The translations under genes were made by a program, and so were the position numbers. From the NCBI GenBank assembly GCA_910577225.1, contig CAJTMV010000002.1:62001-126000 (forward strand): a DNA stretch of 64,000 nucleotides. Direction: 5' to 3'. Under the pieces are notes generated by a model, which did not search any database, was not told the DNA's origin, and was given only the letters and a program-made list of their open reading frames with translations. The stretch's first letter is position 1. Each line of letters begins with the position of its first letter. Shown here in pieces: positions 36,214 through 45,180 of this stretch. This DNA is from an uncultured Eubacterium sp. Lineage in GTDB: Bacteria; Bacillota; Clostridia; Lachnospirales; Lachnospiraceae.

Positions 36214-37266
36214 CTATTCTAATCTTTTGCAGCCCTGTAACACACGCTGCTTTCGCATCGTATAATAGAACTGTGCCACAATTGTAAAAACCGCGCTGAT
36301 CAGCAGCTGACTATAGTATCCAAGTCCGCGGGAAAGCACCATTGCAGGCAGCGTTACAGACGCAAATACAGGCGTAAATATTTTCAAAAATAAGGACTCG
36401 CTAATCCCCATCCCGCCGGGAAGCGGCAGCATATCCACCGAAACGGATATCACCGCCTGCAGCAGCACGACATCCCACATTCCGGTTCCTTTCAGACGAA
36501 ACGCCAGATACACCATCCACGTCACCGCAAACAGAGCCAGACGCTGCGCAAACGTAATCAGTATGACCCAGACGATTACCATTTTGTGCTCCTTTAAATA
36601 TGCAGCCGTTTCACGATATACTTCCATGGAATCGTGAAATTTTTTTCTGCGTTTCTGCTTCTTTTTTATCAGACGCAGCCGCTCCAGCCAGTCCATTCCG
36701 GTCAAAATGATTCGTTCCGCCAAAAGCGGATGAAAGACAAGCATCGTCATAAAGCTGACGCAGAAAACGTTTAAAAGCACGCCCAGATAATACACCGGAA
36801 GAATCTCTTTGAGATACTCACTTACAAATCCCTGTCCAAATAGTAACACCCCGACTCCAATGACAACGAGCACCAGCTTATATGTAATCGTAACAACCAT
36901 TAAGATCACTGTCGCCACCGGAACCGGTATCTTTTCTTTATTCATATAATAGATCTGCATCGGCTGTCCGCCTGTTGCAGAAGGCGTAATACAGCTGAAA
37001 AAAAATCCGACTGAAGAAAACAGAAAGCAAATTCGCTTCTTTAGATATATCCGAAACGAACGCATCATATACCAGATAATGATCGATTCTCCCCAGATAA
37101 AAAACAGCACCAGACACACTCCCGGTACCAGCCAGCGGATATCCGCCTGCCGGATGGCCTGCGCCATCGCCTCCAGATCTTCCCCGTGAAATACGCCATA
37201 GATGGTAAGTGCAAATACAACAAACAGGAAAATCGTGTTTCCTATTGCCTTCTTTTTACTCTGCAT
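36214..37266 (-). CDS. Lysylphosphatidylglycerol synthase-type flippase-domain protein
   Basis: The 350-residue multi-span protein resembles the N-terminal flippase-like domain of MprF (UPF0104/LPG_synthase_TM), without the aminoacyltransferase. Motifs include SCITPSATGGQPMQIYYM and LPLPGGMGISESLFLKIF. About eight helices are visible. It overlaps the upstream PAP2 gene by 25 nt and precedes pssA by 10 nt, so it may move lipids made by this operon across the membrane (inference). Confidence 0.85.
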   Translation of the reverse strand: MQSKKKAIGNTIFLFVVFALTIYGVFHGEDLEAMAQAIRQADIRWLVPGVCLVLFFIWGESIIIWYMMRSFRIYLKKRICFLFSSVGFFFSCITPSATGGQPMQIYYMNKEKIPVPVATVILMVVTITYKLVLVVIGVGVLLFGQGFVSEYLKEILPVYYLGVLLNVFCVSFMTMLVFHPLLAERIILTGMDWLERLRLIKKKQKRRKKFHDSMEVYRETAAYLKEHKMVIVWVILITFAQRLALFAVTWMVYLAFRLKGTGMWDVVLLQAVISVSVDMLPLPGGMGISESLFLKIFTPVFASVTLPAMVLSRGLGYYSQLLISAVFTIVAQFYYTMRKQRVLQGCKRLE

Positions 37267-37955
37267 CCTGTATTTCCTTTCGTAAAAATCTTATCATTGA
37301 TAACGTCCAGAACTTTTTCATAACTCTGTAAAACGACCGGATATCTGGCTATCCGGTAACAGACCTCAGCCAGCAATACTCCGCCGAACACATCTATGAT
37401 CACATGCTGCTTTGTCGTCAGCGTGGAAATGCACACAAGCACCGCCAGCAGACAGGACACTCCCCTGTACCAGCGCGGAACTTCTTTTCTGCCTCTTAAC
37501 CCGATATAACAAAACCAGCTTACCAGACAATGAATCGATGGGAACAAATTATCCGCCGCATCCATCTGATATACAAAAAGCATCACCTGATTCCAGAATC
37601 CGTCCGGTTGTATCACCGGCCTTGTATTTGTTGTCGGAAATACCAGGTAAATCACAAAGCAGACCGCTCTGGATATAAGATCAGCAGCGAAAAACCTGCA
37701 CATCTCTTTTTTTTCCTGTCTGGCCATCCATATATAATTCACAATCCAGAACAAATAACATCCCAGATAAATAAACGCCGACGGCGTCCACAACGGAATC
37801 CTTCCATCCAGGGAACTTTCAATATTATAATGTCTCCACTCCCCCGCAATAACCCTTGCCCCTGCATACACCGCCATATTGAATGTGAACGAGAACAGCA
37901 GCGGTATCAGATGCTGTTTCGGGATTATTCCGGCTATCATTTGTTTTTTCGTCAT
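37242..37955 (-). CDS. PAP2 superfamily phosphatase
   Basis: The 237-residue membrane phosphatase has the PAP2 triad motifs: PSIHCLVSWF (PSxH) and TTKQHVIIDVFGG (KxxHxxxDxxxG). The first motif (KxxxxxxRP) appears as TNTRPV. It is likely to dephosphorylate a lipid phosphate such as phosphatidic acid or undecaprenyl diphosphate. The start at 37955 (MTKKQMIAGI) follows AGGAGAG; the longer frame from 37982 lacks an RBS. It is the first gene of the phospholipid operon. Confidence 0.85.
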   Translation of the reverse strand: MTKKQMIAGIIPKQHLIPLLFSFTFNMAVYAGARVIAGEWRHYNIESSLDGRIPLWTPSAFIYLGCYLFWIVNYIWMARQEKKEMCRFFAADLISRAVCFVIYLVFPTTNTRPVIQPDGFWNQVMLFVYQMDAADNLFPSIHCLVSWFCYIGLRGRKEVPRWYRGVSCLLAVLVCISTLTTKQHVIIDVFGGVLLAEVCYRIARYPVVLQSYEKVLDVINDKIFTKGNTGCRVKRRQ

Positions 37956-38199
37956 ATCACTCTCCTGTCTTTGTTCCACCACACACTCTGTTATTAGTAT
38001 AGCAAGGCTTTTTCAATCGCTCAAGTCCTTTTCGGATATCTTAAGCATATCTTAAGAAAATTAAGACATTGTTTATGATTCTTACATTTCTGTCAGATAC
38101 GGACTTTGCGATCTGTCGTAATAAAAACCAGGGAAACTCCTGTTCCGTTCTCATATCTTTTTCTGCTCTCGTACGATTTTTCCAGGACAAACGAAAGAT

Positions 38200-38632
38200 T
38201 TATTGATAGTTATCATTTAATTTGGCATATACATATGTATCTTTCCAAATTGGTTTCCCAGTCTCATCTTTCCAGAAATACACATTTTTCCTTAAATGCG
38301 CTTCACGCTGAAATCCTAACGTTTCCAGTAATTTCCATGAACTGCCGTTATCGGGATCGCACTCTGCTTTCCAGTGCTTCAAAATCACGCTTACCCATAT
38401 ATACATTTCCTATCATTTTGTGGGAATTTTTTAATTCAACGGCAATCATTTCCTCTGTATCGATGCGCCACTCCAGATTGTCTTTTGTTTCATCAAAGTT
38501 CATCGGTTTATATGGTTCATATTTCACAACTTCCTTATCAGATAAATATTCAAATAAATCCTGCAAATCTTCCTTTTTATATCTTCTTAAAATTAATCTT
38601 TCTGTTTCTGCTATAATTATTTTGTTCTCCAT
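38200..38632 (-). pseudogene. GNAT acetyltransferase with internal deletion and frameshift
   Basis: From the ATG at 38632 the first part encodes IAETERLILRRYKKEDLQDL and ends at GNVYMGKRDFEALES, the entry to the acetyl-CoA site. A second frame then gives AECDPDNGSSWKLLETLGFQ, REAHLRKNVYFWKD and KDTYVYAKLNDNYQ. The middle of the GNAT core (the LGYVFNKKYWGKGYATEA-like acetyl-CoA motif) is missing, so an internal deletion joined the halves out of frame. Confidence 0.85.
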
Positions 38633-38747
38633 ATCATACCTTCTTCTTTTCATCTTAGATTGATGTTACAGACTGTATATTCATTTTCAGACACGCTCGA
38701 ATGCCGGAGATATTTGTTCCGGCACAGAATACGTTTTATACCTTATA

Positions 38748-39533
38748 TTACCATTCCTTTATATTTGGTCGCGGTTCCCGCCACCATTCCTGAAAATCTT
38801 TTGAATATCTTGATAAAACTACTGCCAAATCTTTAGGCGGTTCATAAGTTGTAATCTCCATAAACCGCTCCACAAATCGGTCTGCATCCTGTATACTCTG
38901 GGAGATTTCAAGTTTTCTCCCCAATCTTACCAGTTCGGCAGTTTCTTCCGACACAGATTCCGCCTGTTGTTCCAGTCGTCGGTTACAATCAAATAACGTC
39001 TCATTTTCCTGAAGTATCATCCGATATATGCTGTAAATGATTTCTGCTATCGTATTCATTTTCATATACCCTTCTATCTGGCATGATTTCAGGAAATAAT
39101 GATAATTAAGCCAGAAATCTGAATAAAATGATAATAGTTTTTCCTCTTTTTCCGTTCTCTGAAACACCGGGATCAGCGGCAGTATTTCTTCAATCTCAGA
39201 ATCATTGCAAAATAAAATTTTTGCTTTCACAAATCCATTTCTGGCAGGTTCGCTGCCCTTGCGCGCCAAATCTTTCAGATATTGCTTTGTCATATACTTT
39301 ATATCAAAATACCCGCCTTCATAGGTGCATAATCCGTCTATTGTTTCTGTAGTTGTACGGTTCCTCTCCTTTTTGGCATATTCTTCTTCTGATAAAATAA
39401 CCACGCCATCCAGATCAGAGTCTGCCCTTTCCGTTCCCTTTGCTACAGAACCTGCCAGTATCAAAGCGACCGCCCCATGTTTCCTATAATAATCTTTCAT
39501 ATTCTCAATCGATTGTTCGTGATGTTTATACAT
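38748..39533 (-). CDS. Nucleotidyltransferase-domain protein (pol beta superfamily)
   Basis: The 261-residue protein carries the nucleotidyltransferase signature AGSVAKGTERADSDLDGVVI (GSxxxGxxxxSDxD) near residues 27-46. The rest is alpha-helical and resembles antibiotic nucleotidyltransferases or MNT-type antitoxins, but no HEPN partner is adjacent. The substrate is unknown. It lies beside a broken acetyltransferase and IS remnants, which suggests an acquired segment. Confidence 0.8.
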   Translation of the reverse strand: MYKHHEQSIENMKDYYRKHGAVALILAGSVAKGTERADSDLDGVVILSEEEYAKKERNRTTTETIDGLCTYEGGYFDIKYMTKQYLKDLARKGSEPARNGFVKAKILFCNDSEIEEILPLIPVFQRTEKEEKLLSFYSDFWLNYHYFLKSCQIEGYMKMNTIAEIIYSIYRMILQENETLFDCNRRLEQQAESVSEETAELVRLGRKLEISQSIQDADRFVERFMEITTYEPPKDLAVVLSRYSKDFQEWWREPRPNIKEW

Positions 39534-39605
39534 ACTGCCTCCATATTCTGTTTACATTAATTACATAAACATCAGTGTACAAGGGTCCTGCTGATTTTGT
39601 CAAGA

Positions 39606-39983
39606 TTACTGACACATTTTTCTCAGGGATTTTGTACTCTGTACTGCCTCTTTCAGGGATTCATAGTATTGTTGCCGTCTGACCACTGGAGGATGCCCAT
39701 CATTCGCAGAGCATATCCTCCGGTTATTCCAGTAACCGATAAAATACCTCCAGATAATAGTCCTGCGTTCATCCGTGGTCATTTCTTCTATGTCATAACG
39801 CTCATACAGTAATTCTGATTTTATTCTGGCCCACATACTCTCACAGCGCCTGCTGACATGGAGTGTCCTGCAGAAAAAAGCAATATCACCTTTTGGCGTT
39901 TGTCTGAATATTGTCGCCCATGTTCCTCCTTTGGGGCGCAAAAAAGACGCATGGTTTTCACAATTTACTGTTCCATGCGCCAT
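39606..39983 (-). pseudogene. Truncated IS3-family transposase C-terminus
   Basis: The region encodes MWARIKSELLYERYDIEEMT, then RRTIIWRYFIGYWNNRRICS, the end of the OrfB DDE domain of IS3 elements. The part before it (about residues 1-45) does not match a transposase. The expected GNCWDNA-type segment ahead of ES.WARIK is missing. Only the 3' end of the element remains. Confidence 0.8.
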
Positions 39984-40022
39984 TACGCTGTTACTATATT
40001 TGATTTTGATCGATATGACTGA

Positions 40023-40934
40023 TTACGCCAACTGCATAATCCTGGCTTCAAGCTCCCTTAATTCGTCCATTGATAAAGACGGTACATAACGTGCAATTTT
40101 TTCAAGAGAAAGTTCTCCGTCTTTAATCATTTTTTCGGCTGTTTCTCTGTCTTTATCGTGAGTAATCTTATCAGTAAGAGTATTCGTAAGAGTATTAGTA
40201 AGAGTATTTTCCATATCTTTCCAATATGTTTTCATTATCTGCTCATCATTAAATAAACTCATCATAATTGTCACTACCTCCACTTCTCTGTTCATCAGAT
40301 ATTCTTTTAAGACGTTCCTATCCTTGCAAATGCGGATTGTTTCTCTAACTGTCTGCTCCGTCATTCCATACAGTTTTCTTTGTTCATCAAAAACTTTACA
40401 GAAAATAATATACTGATTGATAATATCCTCTGTTTCGCTCTCACAGATGACCTTTGCCTTTACCTCAATATCTATATCTGCACCGTCAAAAAATTCTTTG
40501 GACAGCGATATTGTATCGGGTTTTCTGCCCCTATTGCCTGTGTAGATGATATATAATTCTGGCTTGGGCACTTTGACCTTTGTACTCTTATATAGACTTT
40601 GCGATGTCCTTTCAAAATATTCATGGTAACTCTGTGCCAAATACAGCAGTATTCTGATTAATATATTTACCGTCCAGCTGGATTGCGCTTCTAACAACAA
40701 AAGTAATCTGTTATTGCCCACCATAATTCCCAAATCATTATATAAATTATCCGTCAGAACATTATCTATCGTTACAATATCAAGCGTGTCCTCTGTTGCG
40801 TCCGTATCCTCTGGGTGCAATGTTTTATACAGCTTCAATAAATTCTTTTTATCTTGAAAAAGGTCTAAAAACACACTGTTCTTTGCGGTACGTTTTGCCT
40901 TAACCTCAATCGTTTGTTTTGTATCGCCCGACAC
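40023..40934 (-). CDS. Rpn-type PD-(D/E)XK nuclease / transposase-like protein
   Basis: The product of about 303 residues belongs to the recombination-promoting nuclease family (PDDEXK_2). Recognisable parts are NSVFLDLFQDKKNLLKLYKT, RLLLLLEAQSSWTVNIL and LYIIYTGNRGRKPDTISLS, with Asp and Glu-x-Gln-type catalytic positions. GTG at 40934 follows GAGGTGAT; upstream codons lack an RBS. The C-terminal region has a 4-residue tandem repeat (NTLT, about four copies) encoded by 12-nt direct repeats. Rpn proteins act as DNases linked to recombination and phage defence. Confidence 0.8.
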   Translation of the reverse strand: MSGDTKQTIEVKAKRTAKNSVFLDLFQDKKNLLKLYKTLHPEDTDATEDTLDIVTIDNVLTDNLYNDLGIMVGNNRLLLLLEAQSSWTVNILIRILLYLAQSYHEYFERTSQSLYKSTKVKVPKPELYIIYTGNRGRKPDTISLSKEFFDGADIDIEVKAKVICESETEDIINQYIIFCKVFDEQRKLYGMTEQTVRETIRICKDRNVLKEYLMNREVEVVTIMMSLFNDEQIMKTYWKDMENTLTNTLTNTLTDKITHDKDRETAEKMIKDGELSLEKIARYVPSLSMDELRELEARIMQLA

Positions 40935-41040
40935 CTTATCACCTCGATTTCTAAAAATCTGTGGCACAAGATACGATACAGGCTGCTCCTGCCACACTTC
41001 AATTATACAAAAAAACGCCTGTCTTTTCAATAAATTTCAC

Positions 41041-41360
41041 ATTAAATTTCTTCCTCCCTCCGCTTAATCCTGTTCTGTTGCCTGTTATGCTGTCGGCTCT
41101 CTTTCTGAGGTTCCCTCGCAAGGTTCTTTCTGCTGTAGCTGATAACTTCCGCATCGGCTATTTCTGTGGCGGTCCTGGTCTGCTCTTTACTGATACTGTC
41201 ATACTCGGATTGCAAAGACTGTATCTTTGCTTTTCACTGTTTTGGCGTTATCTTCCCGCCATTCTGTAAAAGGCTCTGTATACGCTCCTTTCATTCGGGA
41301 GACTTCGATAAGCTGTCTTTGTATGAGCAGCCGCTCAGATGGCTCTTGCAAATTCATGCC
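41041..41360 (-). pseudogene. Frameshifted mobilization-protein-like remnant
   Basis: Two frames on the minus strand join badly. One gives LQEPSERLLIQRQLIEVSRM and AYTEPFTEWREDNAK; the other gives KIQSLQSEYDSISKEQTRTA, TEIADAEVISYSRKNLAR and a basic tail. These resemble the helical C-terminal end of relaxases/mobilization proteins of conjugative transposons. The assignment is tentative and from memory. It lies between the Rpn gene and the radical SAM gene. Confidence 0.35.
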
Positions 41361-41408
41361 GCATTGCTTATGATAACACCATACGACTACTACGAAAGGA
41401 CTTTTTTT

Positions 41409-43106
41409 ATGAACATTTTACTCGTTGCGGTGAACGCAAAATATATCCACTCCAATCCCGCTGTACATTCCTTGAAATGCTGTGCAAAAGAATATGCTTC
41501 GCTGGTTGTGATAAAAGAATTTACCATCAACCAGGAGCCTTCTCATATCGTGCGCGAAATCTATAAAGCGCATCCGGATGTCATCGCGTTTTCCTGCTAC
41601 ATATGGAACCGCACAATCATCGGGCAAATCATCGGCGACCTTTTAAAAATTCTGCCCGATGTGGATATCTGGGCCGGCGGACCGGAAGTTTCTTTCCATA
41701 CGGAACAGGTTCTAAAAGAATGGCGGCTGCGCGGCATTCTGGCAGGACCGGGCGAGGGAGCTTTTTCCCGTCTCGTATCCGCATACGTCGAAGGCACTGC
41801 CGCGCGGCTTCCTGCTGTGTTGGACGCTTCGAACAGTCCCAGACTGCCGTTGGATGAAATTCCATTCTGGTACGACGACCTGACAGACTTTACGCACCGC
41901 ATCATTTACTATGAAAGCAGCCGCGGCTGTCCGTTTTCCTGCAGCTACTGCCTGTCTTCGATCGATAAAACAATGGAATTTCGCTCTGTCAGCCGCGTCT
42001 TGCCAGAACTGGACTTTTTCTTAAGAAAAAACGTTCCTCAGGTAAAATTTATCGACCGTACGTTTAACTGCAGCAAAAAACATGCGCTGCCGATTTTACA
42101 ATACCTGTCGGAACATGATAACGGCATTACCAACTTTCATTTTGAAATCGCGGCAGATTTGCTGGATGAAGATTATTTTGCACTGCTAAAAAATATGCGT
42201 CAGGGCGCTATACAGCTGGAGATCGGCGTACAGTCTACCTGCCCTGAGACAATCGCCGCGATTGAACGGCACACAGATTTTTCAAAAATAGCGGCGGCCG
42301 TAACCCGTATCCGCTCTTTTCAAAATATTCATATCCATCTGGATCTGATCGCAGGACTTCCTTATGAAGACCTCGCCACGTTTAAAAATTCTTTTCATGA
42401 CGTATATGCCCTTCGTCCGCATCAGCTCCAGCTGGGCTTTTTAAAAGTGCTGAAAGGCTCCGCCATGGAATTGCGCGCTCCGGAATATGACCTGTTGTAC
42501 ACCAGTCAGCCTCCTTACGAAGTACTGGCGACCAGATGGCTTTCCTACGACGATATCTGTCTGTTAAAGCAGGTCGAAAAGGTCGTGGAAATTTATTACA
42601 ACAGCGGCCAGTTCACGCATACGCTGCGTTTTTTGCAGCCGTTTTTTGATTCGCCTTTTGCCATGTATGAGTCCCTGGCCGGCTGGTATGAGACACATCA
42701 TCTGTCGGACATACAGTCCTCGCGTGTCCGAAAATATGAAATCCTGCTTTCATTTAGCTGCTCCCGCCTGTCAGATCGCCTGGATGAGAAACTGCTATGT
42801 TCTCTGAAAGAATCTCTCACTTACGATCTGTATCTGCGGGAACCGATGAAAAATCGTCCCACTTTCGCCCTTTCCCTGACCCGCTGGAAGGACGATATAC
42901 GCAATCTGCTCATGGAAGAATCCGTCTCACATGATCTGTTTGCACATTATGCCGACTGCAGCTACCGGGAACTGACAAAACAGCTGCATATCGAAGTATT
43001 TACATCGATCTTTCCGGTACCCACCGCGGTCCTGTTCGATTATCACAGCCGGGATCCTTTGACAAACAACTGCGCTGCCATCCAAAAACCGCTGAAACCA
43101 TCATAA
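41409..43106 (+). CDS. B12-binding-domain radical SAM protein (DUF4080-type)
   Basis: The 565-residue protein has a cobalamin-binding-like N-terminus (residues 1-140: ILLVAVNAKYIHSNPAVHSL, IAFSCYIWNRTII, VDIWAGGPEVSFH). A radical SAM core follows, with the cluster motif CPFSCSYC (CxxxCxxC), HFEIAADLLDEDYF and LDLIAGLPYEDLATFK. The start at 41409 (MNILLVAVNAKYIHSN) has AAAGGA before it. It probably performs a radical reaction in an undetermined pathway. It is monocistronic and followed by a terminator. Confidence 0.9.
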   Translation: MNILLVAVNAKYIHSNPAVHSLKCCAKEYASLVVIKEFTINQEPSHIVREIYKAHPDVIAFSCYIWNRTIIGQIIGDLLKILPDVDIWAGGPEVSFHTEQVLKEWRLRGILAGPGEGAFSRLVSAYVEGTAARLPAVLDASNSPRLPLDEIPFWYDDLTDFTHRIIYYESSRGCPFSCSYCLSSIDKTMEFRSVSRVLPELDFFLRKNVPQVKFIDRTFNCSKKHALPILQYLSEHDNGITNFHFEIAADLLDEDYFALLKNMRQGAIQLEIGVQSTCPETIAAIERHTDFSKIAAAVTRIRSFQNIHIHLDLIAGLPYEDLATFKNSFHDVYALRPHQLQLGFLKVLKGSAMELRAPEYDLLYTSQPPYEVLATRWLSYDDICLLKQVEKVVEIYYNSGQFTHTLRFLQPFFDSPFAMYESLAGWYETHHLSDIQSSRVRKYEILLSFSCSRLSDRLDEKLLCSLKESLTYDLYLREPMKNRPTFALSLTRWKDDIRNLLMEESVSHDLFAHYADCSYRELTKQLHIEVFTSIFPVPTAVLFDYHSRDPLTNNCAAIQKPLKPS

Positions 43107-43112
43107 TTTAAT

Positions 43113-43156
43113 AATCCCAAAAGAATGCCTGAAAGCAAACTTTTGGGATTTTCTTT
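43113..43156. terminator. Terminator after the radical SAM gene
   Basis: An 11-bp stem AATCCCAAAAG (43113-43123) and CTTTTGGGATT (43140-43150) is followed by TTCTTT. It lies between convergent genes. Confidence 0.8.
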
Positions 43157-43166
43157 ATTCTAAATT

Positions 43167-44471
43167 CTATAAAATATCAATATGTTCTCCTGCCAGCGCC
43201 TTGTTCATGCTGCGTACCGCGCAGAATTTTCCGCACATCGAACAGGTATCGTCATGCTCCGGTTTTCGTTCGTCCCTCATGTTCTGAGCGGTCTGCGGAT
43301 CGATGGCGCATGCCCACTGTGCCTCCCAGTCCAGCGCTTTTCTCGCGTCCGCCATCCGGTCGTCCATTTCTCTCGCGCCGCGGACTCCCTTTGCGATATC
43401 GGCCGCGTGCGCAGCTATTTTGGAAGCTATAATTCCCTGTTTTACATCTTCCACGTCTGGCAGCGCCAGATGTTCCGCCGGAGTTACATAACATAAAAAC
43501 GCTGCTCCTGCCGCTGCCGCAATCGCGCCGCCAATCGCAGATGTAATATGGTCATATCCCGGAGCTATATCCGTAACGAGAGGTCCCAGTACATAAAACG
43601 GCGCGCCGCCGCAGATCGTCTGCTGTATTTTCATATTTGCCGCTATCTGATCCATCGGCATATGTCCCGGCCCTTCGACCATCACCTGCACATCCGCATC
43701 CCAGGCCCGTTTTGTCAGCTCGCCAAGGCGTACCAGCTCTTCGATCTGGCAGACATCCGACGCATCCGCAAGACACCCCGGTCTGCACGCGTCACCCAGT
43801 GAAATCGTAACGTCATATTCCCGACAGATGTCCAGAATCTCGTCAAAATATTCATAAAATGGATTTTCATTGCCAGTCATGCACATCCACGCAAACACAA
43901 GCGAACCTCCGCGTGAAACAATATTCATTTTTCGTTTATGATTTCTGATCTGATCGATCGTTTTACGGGTAATTCCGCAGTGAAGCGTAACAAAATCCAC
44001 GCCGTCCTGCGCATGCAGTCGTACGACATCGATAAAATCCCGCGCCGTCAGTGTATGAAGGTCCCTCTGATAGTGAATCACCGCATCGTACACTGGCACA
44101 GTCCCAATCATTACCGGACACTCTGCCGTCAGCTTTCTTCGAAACGGTATCGTATCTCCATGAGAAGACAAGTCCATAATCGCATGCGCTCCAAGGCTTA
44201 CCGCTTCTCTTACTTTGCGCATTTCGATATCGTAATCCTTACAATCTCTCGATACGCCCAGATTGACATTAATCTTTGTACGCAGCATAGAGCCGACCGC
44301 CTGCGGATCCAGACAGGTATGGTTGACGTTTGCACATATGACAGCTTTTCCTTCTGCTACAAGCGGCATGAGCTCTTCCGGTGTCATATGCTCTTTCTCA
44401 GCCGCTTTTTTCAGCTGTCTGGTCAGGATCCCTTTGCGTGCCGCTTCCATCTGTGTCGCATATTCTCTCAT
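43167..44471 (-). CDS. thiC: Phosphomethylpyrimidine synthase
   Basis: The 434-residue radical SAM enzyme makes the thiamine pyrimidine from AIR. The C-terminal cluster motif is CSMCGKFCAVR (CxxCxxxxC). Core motifs include CANVNHTCLDPQAVGSMLRT, DLSSHGDTIPFRR and MVEGPGHMPMDQIAANMK. The start at 44471 follows AGAGGA. It is the last gene of the TPP-riboswitch operon. Confidence 0.95.
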   Translation of the reverse strand: MREYATQMEAARKGILTRQLKKAAEKEHMTPEELMPLVAEGKAVICANVNHTCLDPQAVGSMLRTKINVNLGVSRDCKDYDIEMRKVREAVSLGAHAIMDLSSHGDTIPFRRKLTAECPVMIGTVPVYDAVIHYQRDLHTLTARDFIDVVRLHAQDGVDFVTLHCGITRKTIDQIRNHKRKMNIVSRGGSLVFAWMCMTGNENPFYEYFDEILDICREYDVTISLGDACRPGCLADASDVCQIEELVRLGELTKRAWDADVQVMVEGPGHMPMDQIAANMKIQQTICGGAPFYVLGPLVTDIAPGYDHITSAIGGAIAAAAGAAFLCYVTPAEHLALPDVEDVKQGIIASKIAAHAADIAKGVRGAREMDDRMADARKALDWEAQWACAIDPQTAQNMRDERKPEHDDTCSMCGKFCAVRSMNKALAGEHIDIL

Positions 44472-44499
44472 TCGTTCGTCCTCTTTTCTTTTTATGTTT

Positions 44500-45180
44500 T
44501 CAATCATTCATTTCATGCGTAAAGTCCGTAATAAAGTAATCCGCAATCCGGCGAATCTCCGCTTCATCCTGTTTACTGCACGCATCGGCCACGCCAATGA
44601 CCCGATACCCCGCTTGTTTCGCCGTGCGCATCGCATACAAACCGTCTTCCGCCACCCATGTGTCTGCCGGCTGGCTGTTCATACGCCTGGCAGCCGCGAG
44701 GAAAATATCCGGACGGTCTTTTCCAGAACCAAATTCCCCGCACGTTAAAATCTCTTTAAAATACGGTTCCAGACCAAGCCGGCAAAACGCCGCCGCAATC
44801 AGCGGCCGGTCGTTGGATGTAATCACCGTCATTGGAATCCCTGCCTCCCTGAGTATATTTAAAAACGCAAGAGCTCCCGGTTTTAAAAGCGTCTCGTTTT
44901 GATACGCTTCCTCCACAACCCTGATAATTCCGTCTTTGATCTCCTGCGCGGTCTGCGTCAGGGCAAACGTTTCTTTTATGTACCTGGCCCCGTCCTGCAT
45001 CGTCATCGAAAACAAAGCCCGTCCCAGCGTCTCCGGCGCCTCGATGCCGATAGTCGATAAATAACGCTCCCCACTATGCGCCCAGACCGGCATCGAATCC
45101 AGCAGCGTTCCATCCACATCGAAAATTACGCCCGCAGGCGATTCCCTTTTTAAAAACTGTTCATAAAATATCCCCATCAT
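44500..45180 (-). CDS. HAD-superfamily phosphatase in the thiamine operon
   Basis: The 226-residue protein is a HAD subfamily IA hydrolase: IFDVDGTLLDSMPVW supplies the nucleophile and acid Asp, ITSNDRPLIAA the Ser/Thr, and the third acidic motif is in DTWVAEDGLYAMRTAKQAG. It overlaps thiE by 20 nt and precedes thiC, so it is co-transcribed and co-regulated by TPP. Inference: it could dephosphorylate thiamine monophosphate, HMP-P or another intermediate. Confidence 0.8.
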   Translation of the reverse strand: MMGIFYEQFLKRESPAGVIFDVDGTLLDSMPVWAHSGERYLSTIGIEAPETLGRALFSMTMQDGARYIKETFALTQTAQEIKDGIIRVVEEAYQNETLLKPGALAFLNILREAGIPMTVITSNDRPLIAAAFCRLGLEPYFKEILTCGEFGSGKDRPDIFLAAARRMNSQPADTWVAEDGLYAMRTAKQAGYRVIGVADACSKQDEAEIRRIADYFITDFTHEMND

